Positions 23,312 through 32,987 are shown, numbered from the stretch's first letter. The stretch: 64,000 nt of DNA from Streptomyces katrae (GCF_002028425.1 NZ_CP020042.1:1798001-1862000); one strand, 5' to 3'. Notes: generated by a model from the letters alone, not told the origin. Numbers and translations are program-made.

Positions 23312-26300
23312 CAGCCGAGACGGACGCATCGTCACCTTCTACTCGTACAAGGGCGGGACCGGCCGCACGATGGCGCTGGCCAACACCGCCTGGATCCTCG
23401 CCTCCAACGGCAAGCGGGTGCTCGCCGTGGACTGGGACCTGGAGGCCCCCGGCCTGCACCGCTTCTTCCACCCCTTCCTGGACCCCTCCACGCTCGGGGC
23501 CACCACCGGGGTCATCGACCTGATCAGCGAGTACGCGTGGGCCGCCACCAGCCCGGTGCAGCGGCCCGCCGACTGGCACAAGGACTACGCCCGGATAGAA
23601 CCGCACGCCGTCTCGCTCAGCCCGGAGAACCTGGGCTGGGACTTCCCCGACGGCGGCACCCTCGACTTCGTGTCGGCGGGCCGGCAGAACCGCGAGTACT
23701 CGGCGACCGTCTCCACCTTCGACTGGGACAACTTCTACGACCGGCTCGGCGGCGGCCTCTTCTTCGACGCCCTGCGGGCCGACATGAAGCGCAACTACGA
23801 CTACGTCCTGATCGACAGCCGCACCGGCCTGTCCGACATCGCCGACATCTGCACCGTCCACCTCCCCGACGTCCTGGTCGACTGCTTCACCCTCTCCGAC
23901 CAGTCCATCGACGGCGCCGCCTCCGTCGCCCGGCAGATCGACGAGCGGTTCAACGACCGCGGGATCAGGATCTACCCCGTGCCGATGCGCATCGACGAGG
24001 GCGAGAAGGAGAAGGCCGACGCGGGCCGGGCCCTGGCCCGGATCAAGTTCGACCGGTTCCCCGGCGGGCTCGTGGGGGACGAGCTGACCGCCTACTGGGG
24101 CGCGGTGGAGATCCCCTACCGCCCGTACTACGCCTACGAGGAGACCCTGGCCACCTTCGGCGACGAGGCGGGGCTCACCAACTCGCTGCTCTCCGCCTTC
24201 GAGCGGCTGACGGCGGTGGTGACCGAGGGCGAGGTCACCTCCATGCCGGTGATCGCCGAGGAGGTCCGGCTGCGGATCCGGGACGCCTTCACCCGGCGCC
24301 GTCCGGCCCTGCCCGCCGACCTGTTCCTCTCCTACGTCGCCGAGAACCGGATGTGGGCCGACTGGATCGAGTCGGTGCTCACCCGGGCCGGCTTCCGGGT
24401 CGTGCCCAAGGACGTCTCCGCCGAGCGCCCGCCGGCCCCCGAGGGGGGCGGCAGCGGCGGCACCCTGGGCGGCGGGACGGGCATCAGCCTCGACACCGCC
24501 GGCCGCACGGTGGTGCTGCTCTCCAGCGCCTACCTCAAGTCGGCCCGGGCCGTGGACGTGTGGAACCGGGCCGCCGCCGAGGACCCCACCGGGGGCCGGC
24601 GCCACCTGGTGCCGCTGCGCGTGGGCGACGTGCGCCTGGCCACGCCCTACATCGACCGCAACCCGGTGGACCTGTTCCGCCTCGACGAGGTGCACGCCAC
24701 CGCCGCCCTGCTGCGCGCGGTGGAGCGGCCGGCGGCCCTCGCCGACACCGTCGCCGGCGCCTCCCAGCCCGGCCCCCGCTTCCCGGGGACCGTCCCCAAG
24801 ATCTGGAACGCACCGCCCCGCAACCCCGGGTTCACCGGCCGCAGCATCGTGCTGGAGCGGATGCGCGACCAGCTGGGCGGCGGCATGGCCGTGGTGCTGC
24901 CGCAGCCGCAGACCCTGTACGGGCTCGGCGGCGTCGGCAAGACGCAGGTGGCCCTGGAGTACGTGCACCGGTTCATGGCCGACTACGACCTGGTGTGGTG
25001 GATCTCCTCGGAGCAGACCGACGACGTGGTCGCGGCCCTCGCCGAACTCGCCGTACGCCTGGGCGCGCAGACCGGCGAGGACATGGCGGCCGCCTCCCAG
25101 GAGGCCATCGACCTGCTGCGCCGGGGCGTGCCGACCTCGCGCTGGCTGCTGGTCTTCGACAACGCCGACGACCCCGAGACGCTCAAGCGGTTCTTCCCGC
25201 CGGGCGGTCCGGGGCACGTGCTGGTGACCTCCCGCAACCAGTCCTGGTCCCAGTACGGGGACGCGCTGCCGGTGGACGTGTTCCTGCGCGAGGAGTCCGT
25301 CGAGCACCTCCAGCGGCGGGCGCCCGGACTCACCAAGGAGGACGCCGAGCAGGTGGCCGACGCGGTGGGCGACCTGCCGCTGGCCGTCGAGCAGGCCGGG
25401 GCCTGGATCGCGGAGACGGCCACCCCGGTCTCCGCGTACCTGGAGCAGCTGGCCGAGCAGACCGCACGGGTGCTGGGCCTGAACCAGCCGGCCGGGTACC
25501 CGCAGCCGGTGGCCGCGACCTGGAACGTGTCCATAGAGCGGCTCCAGTCCCGCTCCCCCGCCGCCGTGCGCCTGCTCCAGCTGTGCGCCTTCTTCGCGCC
25601 CGAGCCGATCTCCGCGAACCTGCTCTACAGCAAGGAGATGATCGACGCGCTCAAGCCGTACGACGCCTCCCTCCAGGAGAAGCTGGTGCTGGGCCGGGTG
25701 ATCCGGGAGATCGGCCGGTTCGCGATGGCCAAGGTCGACCAGGTCGGCAACAGCATCCAGGTGCACCGGCTGGTCCAGGCCGTGATCCGGGCGCAGCTGT
25801 CGGAGGAGGAGCAGCGCGAGGCCCGGCACGCGGTGCACCGGATCCTGGCGGGGGCGCGCCCGGACGACGACGAGCCGATAGACAACCCGGCGACCTGGCC
25901 GAAGTTCAACACGATCTGGCCGCACCTGAGCCCGTCGGAGGCGAGGTTCTGCAAGGAGCCGGAGACCCGCCGGCTGCTGATCGACCGGGTCCGCTACCTG
26001 TGGAAGCGCGGTGACTTCAAGGCCGCGTACACCCTGGGCGAGGAGCTGCGCGAGGCGTGGCGGGAGATGCTCGGCAGCGACGACCTCCAGTACCTGTACC
26101 TGCGCTTCCATCTGTCGAACATCCTGCGCTCGCAGGGCCGGTTCGTGGAGGCCAAGGAGCTGGACGAGGTGACGCTGGAGCGGCAGCGGGCGGCGCTGGG
26201 CCCCTCGCACCCGCACACGTACATGACCACCAGCGGGCTGGCGATGGACCTGGGTGCGCTCGGCCGGTACGGCGAGGCGATGGAGCTGGCGACGGCGGCG

Positions 26301-27284
26301 CACGAGGGCTTCGGGCAGATCTTCCACGAGGCGCACCCGCGCACCCTGGCCGCGGCGAACAACCTGGCGCTGAACCTGCGCATGGTGGGGCAGTACGCCC
26401 GGGCCAGGGAGATCGACCAGGAGGTCTTCGACCGGCGCACGGAGGTGCTCGGCCCGGACCACCCGTACACCCTGTCCTCGGCGCAGAACCTGGCCCGGGA
26501 CCTGCGCGAGGTGGGCCGGTACGAGGATTCGGTGCAGCTGCTGGGGCGGACGTACGACATCTACAAGCGGACGCTGGGCCGGGCCTTCCCGGGCACCCTG
26601 TCGGCGGCGAAGAACCTGGCGGTGTCGCTGCGGCGGGCCGGGGAGCTGGAGGACGCGCTGCGGCTGACGACGGCGACCCGCAACCGGTACCGGGCCAAGT
26701 ACACCTCGGTCAACCCCGACCTGCTGGCCTGCGAACTGAACCTGGCCTCGGACTTGTTCGCGACCGGTGATCCGGGCGCGGCACGGGACCTGGCGCAGGA
26801 GGTGGTGGACGAGTACATGAAGGTGCCGGGCGAGAAGCACCCGTACACCCTGGCCGCGCTGAACAACCTGGCGGTCTTCCACTGGGGGGCGGGCGCGGCG
26901 GAGACGGCGGAGCCGCTGCTGCGGCAGACGATCCTCAGCATGCGCGAGGTGCTGGGCGACGACCACCCGCACACCATCTTCGCGCACCTGAACCTGGCCA
27001 ACGCCCGGGCGGACCTCGGTGATCCGGAGGGCGCCCTGGAGCTGGAGCGGGGGGCGGTGGCGCGGCTGCGGGCGGCGCTCGGGGCGCACCACCCGGAGAC
27101 CCTGGCGCTCTCGTCGAACATGGCGGTGAGCCTGGACATGACGGGCCGCAAGGAGGAGGCGGCACGGGTGCGGGCGGAGGCGGTGTCCGAGCTGGCGCGG
27201 CTGCTCGGGGAGGACCACGGTCTGACCCGGTACGCGCGTGACGAGCGGCGGGTCCACCGGGACCTGGAGCCGCTGGCGGTGTGA
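23295..27284 (+). CDS. fxsT: FxsT: MinD-like / TIR-like / NB-ARC / TPR protein
   Basis: 1,329 aa. Domain order: a MinD/ParA-like ATPase with deviant Walker A SYKGGTGRT (about residue 17) and DWDLEAPG; a TIR-like domain from about 343 (LFLSYVAENRMWADWIE); an NB-ARC/STAND module with YGLGGVGKTQ near 543 and LLVFDNADD; then a long TPR array from about 890 onward (repeats with NNLA and DHP-YTL motifs). This is the fused form of the tetratricopeptide protein of FxSxx-COOH systems. The architecture resembles signal-sensing STAND proteins. It may scaffold or control the RiPP pathway; a defence-like sensor role is an inference. Confidence 0.88.
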   Translation: MTASRDSRDGRIVTFYSYKGGTGRTMALANTAWILASNGKRVLAVDWDLEAPGLHRFFHPFLDPSTLGATTGVIDLISEYAWAATSPVQRPADWHKDYARIEPHAVSLSPENLGWDFPDGGTLDFVSAGRQNREYSATVSTFDWDNFYDRLGGGLFFDALRADMKRNYDYVLIDSRTGLSDIADICTVHLPDVLVDCFTLSDQSIDGAASVARQIDERFNDRGIRIYPVPMRIDEGEKEKADAGRALARIKFDRFPGGLVGDELTAYWGAVEIPYRPYYAYEETLATFGDEAGLTNSLLSAFERLTAVVTEGEVTSMPVIAEEVRLRIRDAFTRRRPALPADLFLSYVAENRMWADWIESVLTRAGFRVVPKDVSAERPPAPEGGGSGGTLGGGTGISLDTAGRTVVLLSSAYLKSARAVDVWNRAAAEDPTGGRRHLVPLRVGDVRLATPYIDRNPVDLFRLDEVHATAALLRAVERPAALADTVAGASQPGPRFPGTVPKIWNAPPRNPGFTGRSIVLERMRDQLGGGMAVVLPQPQTLYGLGGVGKTQVALEYVHRFMADYDLVWWISSEQTDDVVAALAELAVRLGAQTGEDMAAASQEAIDLLRRGVPTSRWLLVFDNADDPETLKRFFPPGGPGHVLVTSRNQSWSQYGDALPVDVFLREESVEHLQRRAPGLTKEDAEQVADAVGDLPLAVEQAGAWIAETATPVSAYLEQLAEQTARVLGLNQPAGYPQPVAATWNVSIERLQSRSPAAVRLLQLCAFFAPEPISANLLYSKEMIDALKPYDASLQEKLVLGRVIREIGRFAMAKVDQVGNSIQVHRLVQAVIRAQLSEEEQREARHAVHRILAGARPDDDEPIDNPATWPKFNTIWPHLSPSEARFCKEPETRRLLIDRVRYLWKRGDFKAAYTLGEELREAWREMLGSDDLQYLYLRFHLSNILRSQGRFVEAKELDEVTLERQRAALGPSHPHTYMTTSGLAMDLGALGRYGEAMELATAAHEGFGQIFHEAHPRTLAAANNLALNLRMVGQYARAREIDQEVFDRRTEVLGPDHPYTLSSAQNLARDLREVGRYEDSVQLLGRTYDIYKRTLGRAFPGTLSAAKNLAVSLRRAGELEDALRLTTATRNRYRAKYTSVNPDLLACELNLASDLFATGDPGAARDLAQEVVDEYMKVPGEKHPYTLAALNNLAVFHWGAGAAETAEPLLRQTILSMREVLGDDHPHTIFAHLNLANARADLGDPEGALELERGAVARLRAALGAHHPETLALSSNMAVSLDMTGRKEEAARVRAEAVSELARLLGEDHGLTRYARDERRVHRDLEPLAV

Positions 27285-27344
27285 TCCGACGAGGGCGGCG
27301 GGGCTTCGCGGTCCCGCCGCCCGGGAACGAGCGCAGGGGGCGCC

Positions 27345-28256
27345 GTGACCGACAGCATGACCTTCCGGGGCGAGGACCTGCCGGTCCTCTTCCACCACAC
27401 CGATCAGGCGGCGGTCTCCCGGCAGCGGGAGTCCGTCCAGGCCACGCGGGCGCAGCTGGTGCTGCTGGTCGTGGCCGCGGGGGCGGCGGCCCTTCCGCCG
27501 GGGCCCGCGGCGGGCGGGCTGCACCTGTGCGCGGCGCTGAGCGCGCTGGCGTACGCGGGGGTGCTGGCCGTGGGCGTACGGGCGACGCGGCGGCGGGCCC
27601 GCCCGCAGTGGCAGCTCAACCGGAGCGCGGCCGAGTTCATCAAGTCGCTGGCGTGGCGGTACGCCGTGCACGGGGCGCCGTTCGGCAGCGAGGTCGCCGG
27701 GGTGGAGGGGGTGTACCGGGCGCGGCTGGAGAAGGGGCTGGACGAGCTGCGCAAGATGGGCTGGCGGGATCCGCGGGCGGAGGGTCTGGTGCCGGAGGGA
27801 GCGGAGATCACGGGCGCGATGCAGCGGCTGCGGGGGCTGGAGTACCAGGTGCGCCGGGAGACGTACGTCCGGGACCGGCTGATCGAGCAGCGGACCTGGT
27901 ACCAGCGCAGGGCGGAGGGCTCGCGGCGGGCGACCGCGCTGTGGTCGTGGACGATCGTGCTGCTGACCTGTCTGGGGCTGGTGTTCGCGCTGTCCGGGGC
28001 GTTCGGTTCGGGTCCGGGGGCAACGGCTGCGGCGGGGGTGACGAGCGCGGCCGCGGCGGCGGCGATCGCCTGGAACGAGGTGCGCCGCCACCATCCGCTG
28101 ATCGAGGCGCACACGCTGATCGAGCAGGACCTGTCGGCGATGATGGTCGTGATGCAGACGACGATCACGGAGTCGCAGTGGCCGTCGGCGGTGTACGAGA
28201 CGGAGCGGTACGTGTCGCCGCAGCACACCGACTGGCTTGCCCGGCACAGCAGTTGA
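27345..28256 (+). CDS. SLATT/DUF4231-like membrane protein
   Basis: 303 aa. Two pairs of hydrophobic segments (about 37-75 and 205-245) are separated by soluble helical stretches (GLDELRKMGWRDP; YQVRRETYVRDRLIEQRTWYQ). The ending LIEAHTLIEQDLSAMM, then ESQWPSAVYETERYV, is typical of SLATT / DUF4231 proteins, which are predicted pore-forming effectors. It begins 60 bp after fxsT on the same strand and ends 18 bp from the convergent SLOG-like gene. It may be part of the fxs transcript. No enzyme activity is expected. Confidence 0.75.
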   Translation: MTDSMTFRGEDLPVLFHHTDQAAVSRQRESVQATRAQLVLLVVAAGAAALPPGPAAGGLHLCAALSALAYAGVLAVGVRATRRRARPQWQLNRSAAEFIKSLAWRYAVHGAPFGSEVAGVEGVYRARLEKGLDELRKMGWRDPRAEGLVPEGAEITGAMQRLRGLEYQVRRETYVRDRLIEQRTWYQRRAEGSRRATALWSWTIVLLTCLGLVFALSGAFGSGPGATAAAGVTSAAAAAAIAWNEVRRHHPLIEAHTLIEQDLSAMMVVMQTTITESQWPSAVYETERYVSPQHTDWLARHSS

Positions 28257-28274
28257 GGGCGGCGGGGGCGCGGT

Positions 28275-28754
28275 TCAGTCGCGGGCCGCGCCCTCGGGCC
28301 AGATGACGGTGACGGGTTTGCCCAGGGCCCGGGCGTAGGCGACGATCTCGCCGGTGCCGCCGTGCCCGCGGGCCGGGAGGCCGTCCCAGACGGCGACGAG
28401 CCGGTCGCAGGTCTCGGCGATGTAGGTGCCGGCGGCGTAGTAGGCCTCGTCGGTGGAGCGGGGGAAGGCCATCACGACCTGCTGGGTGGCCCGCTCCTTG
28501 AGGCGGCGGTACGCGGCGAGGCCGCGGCTGTCCTCGAAGGTGTCCTCGTAGTCCCCGCTGGGGATGACGACGGTCAGTTCGGCGCCGTATTCGAGGGCGA
28601 TGGCGGCGAAGAGCTGGTCGGCTCCGTCGGCGAGGCTGGAAAGGGCCTCCAGCGGCCCCGGGAGCCCGCCGAGCACGGCCCTCAGGCCCTCCTCGACCTG
28701 GGCGAGGCAGGTGTCGGGGATCGACCGGTGCCCCGTCACGCCGATCCGCTTCAT
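28275..28754 (-). CDS. SLOG-like nucleotide-binding protein
   Basis: 159 aa from ATG 28754 (GGGAGGA 6 nt upstream). RIGVTGHRSIPD at the N-terminus, SLADGADQLFA near 45 and the late GGTGEIVAYARALGKPV loop are the signatures of SLOG/LOG-type Rossmann proteins that bind nucleotides or NAD-derived ligands. In conflict systems SLOG proteins are paired with SLATT effectors, as is the case here (convergent, 18 bp apart). Cytoplasmic; ligand unknown. Confidence 0.78.
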   Translation of the reverse strand: MKRIGVTGHRSIPDTCLAQVEEGLRAVLGGLPGPLEALSSLADGADQLFAAIALEYGAELTVVIPSGDYEDTFEDSRGLAAYRRLKERATQQVVMAFPRSTDEAYYAAGTYIAETCDRLVAVWDGLPARGHGGTGEIVAYARALGKPVTVIWPEGAARD

Positions 28755-28777
28755 CCGAGATCCTCCCCCCGTGGACG

Positions 28778-28816
28778 CCCTGGACATCCTCCCAGAAGGC
28801 GGGAGGACGTCCAGGG
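28778..28816 (-). terminator. Strong hairpin downstream of the streptogrisin gene
   Basis: 16-bp arms (28778-28793 and 28801-28816; one mismatch) around a 7-base loop, just past the protease stop at 28849. It also isolates the SLOG-like gene from read-through. Confidence 0.7.
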
Positions 28817-28848
28817 GGCCTGCGGGCCGGGGCGGGGCTACGGCGGCG

Positions 28849-29733
28849 TCAGTAGACGCTGACGCCGTAGGCGCTCAGGGCCTCGGTGACGGGCTGGAAG
28901 AAGGTGGTGCCGCCGGAGCTGCAGTTGCCGCTGCCGCCGGAGGTGAGGCCGACGGCGCGGCTGCCGGAGTACAGGGGGCCGCCGCTGTCGCCGGGTTCGG
29001 CGCAGACGTTGGTCTTGATCATGCCGTAGACGATGTCGCCGTTGCCGTAGTTCACGGTGGCGTTGAGGCCGGTGACGGAGCCGCTGTGGATGCCGGTGGT
29101 GGAGCCGCGGCGGGTGACGGACATGCCGTTGGTGGCGTCGGCGGCGGAGGTGATGTCCTGGCTGCCGACGGTGCCGGGCGGGACCGGGGAGTTGCTGGCG
29201 TACTTGATGAGGCCGTAGTCGTTGGTGGGGAAGCTGGAGCCCACGGTGGTGCCGATGGTGGTGGTGTGGGAGGTGCTGGTCCACCAGCTGCCCGCGCCGT
29301 CGGTGCAGTGACCGGCCGTCAGGACGTAGTAGTTGCTGCCGCTGCGGACGTTGAAGCCGAGCGAGCAGCGCCAGCTGGTGGCGTAGATGGCGTCGCCGCC
29401 GGAGAGCAGCTTCCTGATCTTGCCGGGGGTGCGTTCGATGCGCAGGGCGGCGGCGTCGGGTCCGGCCTCGCGGCGGATTCTGGCCAGGTCGGCCTGGGTG
29501 ACGGTGGAGTCGGCGGTGACCACGAGGGTCCCGGTGGCGGGGTCGGTGTGCCAGGCGGTGCCGGCGACGTCGGCGCGCAGCACGGAGGCTCCGGCGGCGG
29601 CGAGCCGGGCGGCGCTGAAGCCGGTGTCGGCGGGGTCGGCGCTGGCGGCGGTGGGGGCGGCGATCGCGGCGACGGCGGCGAGACCGGTGGCCACGGCGAG
29701 CAGCCGGAGTCGGGCGGTGCTGTTGGTCCTCAC
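28849..29733 (-). CDS. Streptogrisin B-like secreted serine protease
   Basis: 294 aa from GTG 29733, with GGGAGGA 6 nt upstream. Signal peptide (about 1-32), propeptide, then a mature part of about 185 residues beginning near LSGGDAIYA and RCSLGFNV, closely resembling Streptomyces griseus protease B. Catalytic triad visible as [13 protein letters not shown] and GDSGGPLY. Chymotrypsin-like (S1) fold; acts outside the cell after self-removal of the propeptide. Six Cys lie in the mature part, of which four are in the usual disulfide pattern region. It has its own terminator. Confidence 0.92.
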   Translation of the reverse strand: MRTNSTARLRLLAVATGLAAVAAIAAPTAASADPADTGFSAARLAAAGASVLRADVAGTAWHTDPATGTLVVTADSTVTQADLARIRREAGPDAAALRIERTPGKIRKLLSGGDAIYATSWRCSLGFNVRSGSNYYVLTAGHCTDGAGSWWTSTSHTTTIGTTVGSSFPTNDYGLIKYASNSPVPPGTVGSQDITSAADATNGMSVTRRGSTTGIHSGSVTGLNATVNYGNGDIVYGMIKTNVCAEPGDSGGPLYSGSRAVGLTSGGSGNCSSGGTTFFQPVTEALSAYGVSVY

Positions 29734-29895
29734 TTCACGTCCTCCCGGAGGGGGGTCTGGGGCCCGGCGGTCGTGGGGGTGCCGGAGCCCTTGAGCGGCG
29801 GGGGGAGGGCGCGGCGGGCGCGCGGCCGTCGGCCGAACGTTTCGCCGTGCCCCTGACAAGTCCGCCGGATGACGCTGAACGGGAGTGTCCTGGCG

Positions 29896-30717
29896 TCAGT
29901 TACCGGCGGCAAGGGCTCCTTTCAGCCGTCGCTCGCCTGCGGCGACCGCGAAGGGCAGGGTGTTCCCGGGGGGCGGGAACGGGCAGACGAAGTGGTCGGC
30001 GAAGGCACAGGGCGGCAGCAGGGCGCGGTTGAGGTCGACGACGACGCCCCCGTCCGGATCCGGGGTGCCGGGCCGCAGGAAGCGGAACCGGTAGCTGGAG
30101 TCCCCGCTGGTGGCGTCGGCGAAGACGGCCCAGAGACTGCCGTCGTCCCCGTCGACGGCCACCTGGAGGCGGTGCCGGTCGCCCGCGCGCTCGAACAGCA
30201 GCTCGCCGCCGAGGCCGAGCCCGCGGGCGCGCCCGTCGGCGTTCTCGACCTGGACGGTCCGCTCCTCGCCGTAGGGGCGGAACCGGCCCGGCAGGGCGAA
30301 CGCCGGGTCGTAGGGGGTGGCCTCGATGCCCTGGAAGGCGCGCCGGGCGGCGGAGCCGGGGTCGTAGGTGCGCACCGCCCACTCCCCCGCGCGCCGGATC
30401 ACCACCAGGCGGACGACGCCCGCGGTCAGGCGGCAGTCCGCCGGCCGCCCCTCGTCGGCGGCCAGCAGGGCCTCCCCGTCGAGGGGTGTGCCGTCGAGCT
30501 CCAGGCCGTCCTCGGAGCAGGCGCTCACCACCACGCCGTCGACGGTGGCGCGCCAGCGCCCCGGAACGGCCGGAATTCGACCTTCCAGGTCCTCCGGCAC
30601 CGACTCGGAGATCCAGTAGGTGCCGGTCAGCGAAAGGGGTCCGTAGGGGGCGGAGACGGTGGCCACGCGCTGCTCGTGCCACCGCCGCCAGGCCGTGGTC
30701 GCTTCGTCGTCACTCAT
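29896..30717 (-). CDS. DUF1684 family protein
   Basis: 273 aa. N-terminal WRRWHEQRVATVSAPYGPL and C-terminal FRFLRPGTPDPDGGVVVDLN and NRALLPPCAFADHFVCPFPPPGN are the conserved ends of DUF1684 proteins. The last motif, with a Cys-rich C-A-F-x-C pattern, is strongly conserved in the family. Function unknown. No signal peptide, so cytosolic. Follows the DUF5685 gene on the same strand, 108 bp apart. Confidence 0.85.
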   Translation of the reverse strand: MSDDEATTAWRRWHEQRVATVSAPYGPLSLTGTYWISESVPEDLEGRIPAVPGRWRATVDGVVVSACSEDGLELDGTPLDGEALLAADEGRPADCRLTAGVVRLVVIRRAGEWAVRTYDPGSAARRAFQGIEATPYDPAFALPGRFRPYGEERTVQVENADGRARGLGLGGELLFERAGDRHRLQVAVDGDDGSLWAVFADATSGDSSYRFRFLRPGTPDPDGGVVVDLNRALLPPCAFADHFVCPFPPPGNTLPFAVAAGERRLKGALAAGN

Positions 30718-30825
30718 GCCGCTCAGCCCTTCCCGGCGGACCCGGGCGGGAATCCCCCCGTACGCCGTACGGGCCTGCGGGCAGCGGGAACTGACGCCTG
30801 CTCAGCCACCGGAGCCCTCGGGGGC

Positions 30826-32193
30826 TCAGCCGCAGTCGCAGTCGCAGCCGTTGCAGCAGCAGTCGGCACAGTTGCAGCACTCGCAGCCGTCGCCGTTGCA
30901 GCAGTCGCAGTCGCAGTCGTCGCACCAGGCGTCGCGCTTCTTGCGGGACCAGGGGCCCTCGTAGTCGGTGCAGCAGATCTGGCAGGTGCAGAACAGCCCG
31001 ATGGCCACCGCGCAGCCGTGCAGCAGGCCCCGGCGCGGTTTCTGCGGGGGCAGCCCGCCGCCGCCGTGGCCGCCACCGCCGCCGGGACCGCCCGGGCCCA
31101 TCGGGGGCGGCATGCCCGGACCGCCGGGGGCGTACTGCGGCGCGCCGCCGCCGTAGGGGTTCTGGCCGTACGGCCCGGCGCCCTGGCCGTAGGGGCCGCC
31201 GCCCTGCCCGTACCCGCCCTGGGCGTTCGGGTCGTAGCCCTGCGGCGGGTAGCCCTGCGGGGGCAGGCCGTAGCCCTGCCCGGCCGAGTCCGCGGGGGCG
31301 TGGCCGTGCCCGCAGGAGGTGGTGCCGAAGGCCCGGTCCACCGAGGTGCGCAGCTCGTGCACCAGCAGCCGGTGCGCGAGCCCCGCGTCGGCGAACTCCG
31401 CCTCGCGCAGCGCCAGCTTGATGCCGTGCAGCGCGTCGTCGCACAGCCGGCGGGCCTCGGTGCGGGAGGTCCCGGTCGCGGTGAGCGGGTTCCAGGCGCC
31501 CGCGGCGGCGTCGGCGGCCTGGTCCTCGACGGCGTCCAGCAGGTGGGCGAGCCGCCCGAAGTAACGCCCGGCCTCGGCCAGCGGCGCGGCGTTGCCTGGC
31601 CGTCCCGCCAGGACCGCGGTATGAGCGAAGGCGGCCGCGGTCGCGGTCTCCGTCGGCTCGGTGACCACCAGCACGGGCGTGCCCGGGCCGGCCAGGCTCT
31701 CGATGCCGCCCTGCCGGTCCACGGCGTCGACCAGCACGGCCGTGTCGAAGCCGAGCGCTGCCCCGGTCCGGGCACCGGCCCGGTCCCAGCCCCGGGCCAC
31801 CCGGCGCGCGGCGGCGGCCATCGGGGCGCGGGCCAACAGGCCGTCCCGGTCGGCCACGTGGTCGCGCACCTTCGCGGAGGCGAGCACCAGCGACACGGCG
31901 GCCGCGAGCCGGGCGCCCTCGCCGTTGGCGACCGGGGCGGTGCGCATGCCGCGCAGCGGGCAGGGGCCCGCGGTGCGCCGCGCGCCGGGCAGCGGACCCG
32001 ACTGAGCTTCCGTCAGAACGGAGACCAGCAGCCCGTCGTAGTTCGTGACGATCCGGGCGAACTGGCCGTGGTCACCCCGAAGTGCCAGGCACAGACCGCA
32101 GAGATGGGCCATCCACTCCGTCTTGAAGCGGTCGCCGAGCCGGTGCGTACAAGGTCTGACGATGCCGAACAAACCGCTTCCCCCGTGTGTCAT
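30826..32193 (-). CDS. DUF5685-like protein with cysteine-rich tail
   Basis: 455 aa. The N-terminal half (FGIVRPCTHRLG, WMAHLCGLCLALRGDHGQ) is a conserved helical domain found in Streptomyces regulatory-type DUF5685 proteins. A Gly/Pro/Tyr/Gln-rich linker follows (about 310-395), then 19 cysteines in the last 54 residues (beginning CTCQICC), suggesting metal binding. Start at ATG 32193, or TTG 32172, which is preceded by GGGGGAAG and gives LFGIVRPC. Function unknown. Confidence 0.78.
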   Translation of the reverse strand: MTHGGSGLFGIVRPCTHRLGDRFKTEWMAHLCGLCLALRGDHGQFARIVTNYDGLLVSVLTEAQSGPLPGARRTAGPCPLRGMRTAPVANGEGARLAAAVSLVLASAKVRDHVADRDGLLARAPMAAAARRVARGWDRAGARTGAALGFDTAVLVDAVDRQGGIESLAGPGTPVLVVTEPTETATAAAFAHTAVLAGRPGNAAPLAEAGRYFGRLAHLLDAVEDQAADAAAGAWNPLTATGTSRTEARRLCDDALHGIKLALREAEFADAGLAHRLLVHELRTSVDRAFGTTSCGHGHAPADSAGQGYGLPPQGYPPQGYDPNAQGGYGQGGGPYGQGAGPYGQNPYGGGAPQYAPGGPGMPPPMGPGGPGGGGGHGGGGLPPQKPRRGLLHGCAVAIGLFCTCQICCTDYEGPWSRKKRDAWCDDCDCDCCNGDGCECCNCADCCCNGCDCDCG

Positions 32194-32457
32194 CCGCGTG
32201 TTTCCGGGGCATCGTATCCAGCCAACTCGTTCACCCGTACGCCCCAGCGCCTCACCCGGTCGGCAGCGGCGGTCGTATTTTCACTCAGTCAGCAGCGGCA
32301 GTGGCCGGGAACCTCGCCGGTGCAACGGATGTTCTGCACCAGTCCCGTCACGAAACCACTGCGCGGCGGCTATCCACTTGGCGCGTTGTCAGCATGATGG
32401 ACGACCATAGGGGCAGCGGAGCAGAAGTCAGACTGGCCACGGTGAAAGGAGGCGTCC

Positions 32458-32916
32458 ATGGGTTCGGTACGCAAGGCGAGCGCCTGGTTGGGTCTCGTGG
32501 AGGACAACGACGACGAGCGGTACTACGACGACGACTACGCGGAGGCGGTGGACGGCCGGCAGGGCTCGGTCGCCGGGCCCGGCGACCAGTGGGTCACCGA
32601 CCCGCGGGTGCGCGTGGCCTCGGAGTCCGCGGTCGAGCGGGGCCGGCGGATCGCGACGGTGACCCCGGACGGGTTCCGCGACGCGCGCGGCATCGGCGAG
32701 CTCTTCCGCGAGGGCGTCCCGGTGATCGTGAACCTGTCCTCCATGGACCCGACCGACGCCAAGCGCGTGGTCGACTTCGCGGCGGGCCTGACCTTCGGGC
32801 TGCGCGGCTCCATCGAGCGGGTGGCGACCAGGGTCTTCCTCCTGACCCCGGCCGACACCCAGATCGTCAGCGGTGAGGCGGGCGGCCGCTCCCGCGACTT
32901 CTTCAACCAGAGCTGA
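32458..32916 (+). CDS. sepF2: SepF-like cell division protein
   Basis: 152 aa with GAAAGGAGG before the ATG. Begins with the amphipathic membrane-binding helix and acidic stretch ([20 protein letters not shown]). The C-terminal SepF domain contains [20 protein letters not shown] and ends with the dimer-forming region ([14 protein letters not shown]). SepF anchors and bundles FtsZ. The main Streptomyces sepF is normally in the ftsZ cluster, so this is likely a second paralogue; that is inferred from context. Confidence 0.88.
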   Translation: MGSVRKASAWLGLVEDNDDERYYDDDYAEAVDGRQGSVAGPGDQWVTDPRVRVASESAVERGRRIATVTPDGFRDARGIGELFREGVPVIVNLSSMDPTDAKRVVDFAAGLTFGLRGSIERVATRVFLLTPADTQIVSGEAGGRSRDFFNQS

Positions 32917-32942
32917 GCAAGGCGGGGGCACCTCTGGAGGTC

Positions 32943-32963
32943 CCCCCGGACGGGGTCCGGGGG
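32943..32963. terminator. Bidirectional hairpin between sepF2 and the acyl-CoA dehydrogenase
   Basis: CCCCCGGAC-GGG-GTCCGGGGG, 9-bp perfect stem with a 3-base loop, lying between two convergent genes (stops at 32916 and 32988). Confidence 0.6.
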
Positions 32964-32987
32964 AGGTAGCCGGGGGAGCTCGCGGGC

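Noticed and set aside
23115..28247. Very long minus-strand open frame (1,710 aa) opposite fxsT
   Set aside because: Mirror of high-GC codon bias over real plus-strand genes; low-complexity Arg/Leu/Gly/Val composition and no family motif.
28849..29733. Streptogrisin gene as part of the Fxs pathway
   Set aside because: It has its own terminator and secretion signal; its distance from the fxs genes and opposite strand give no link.
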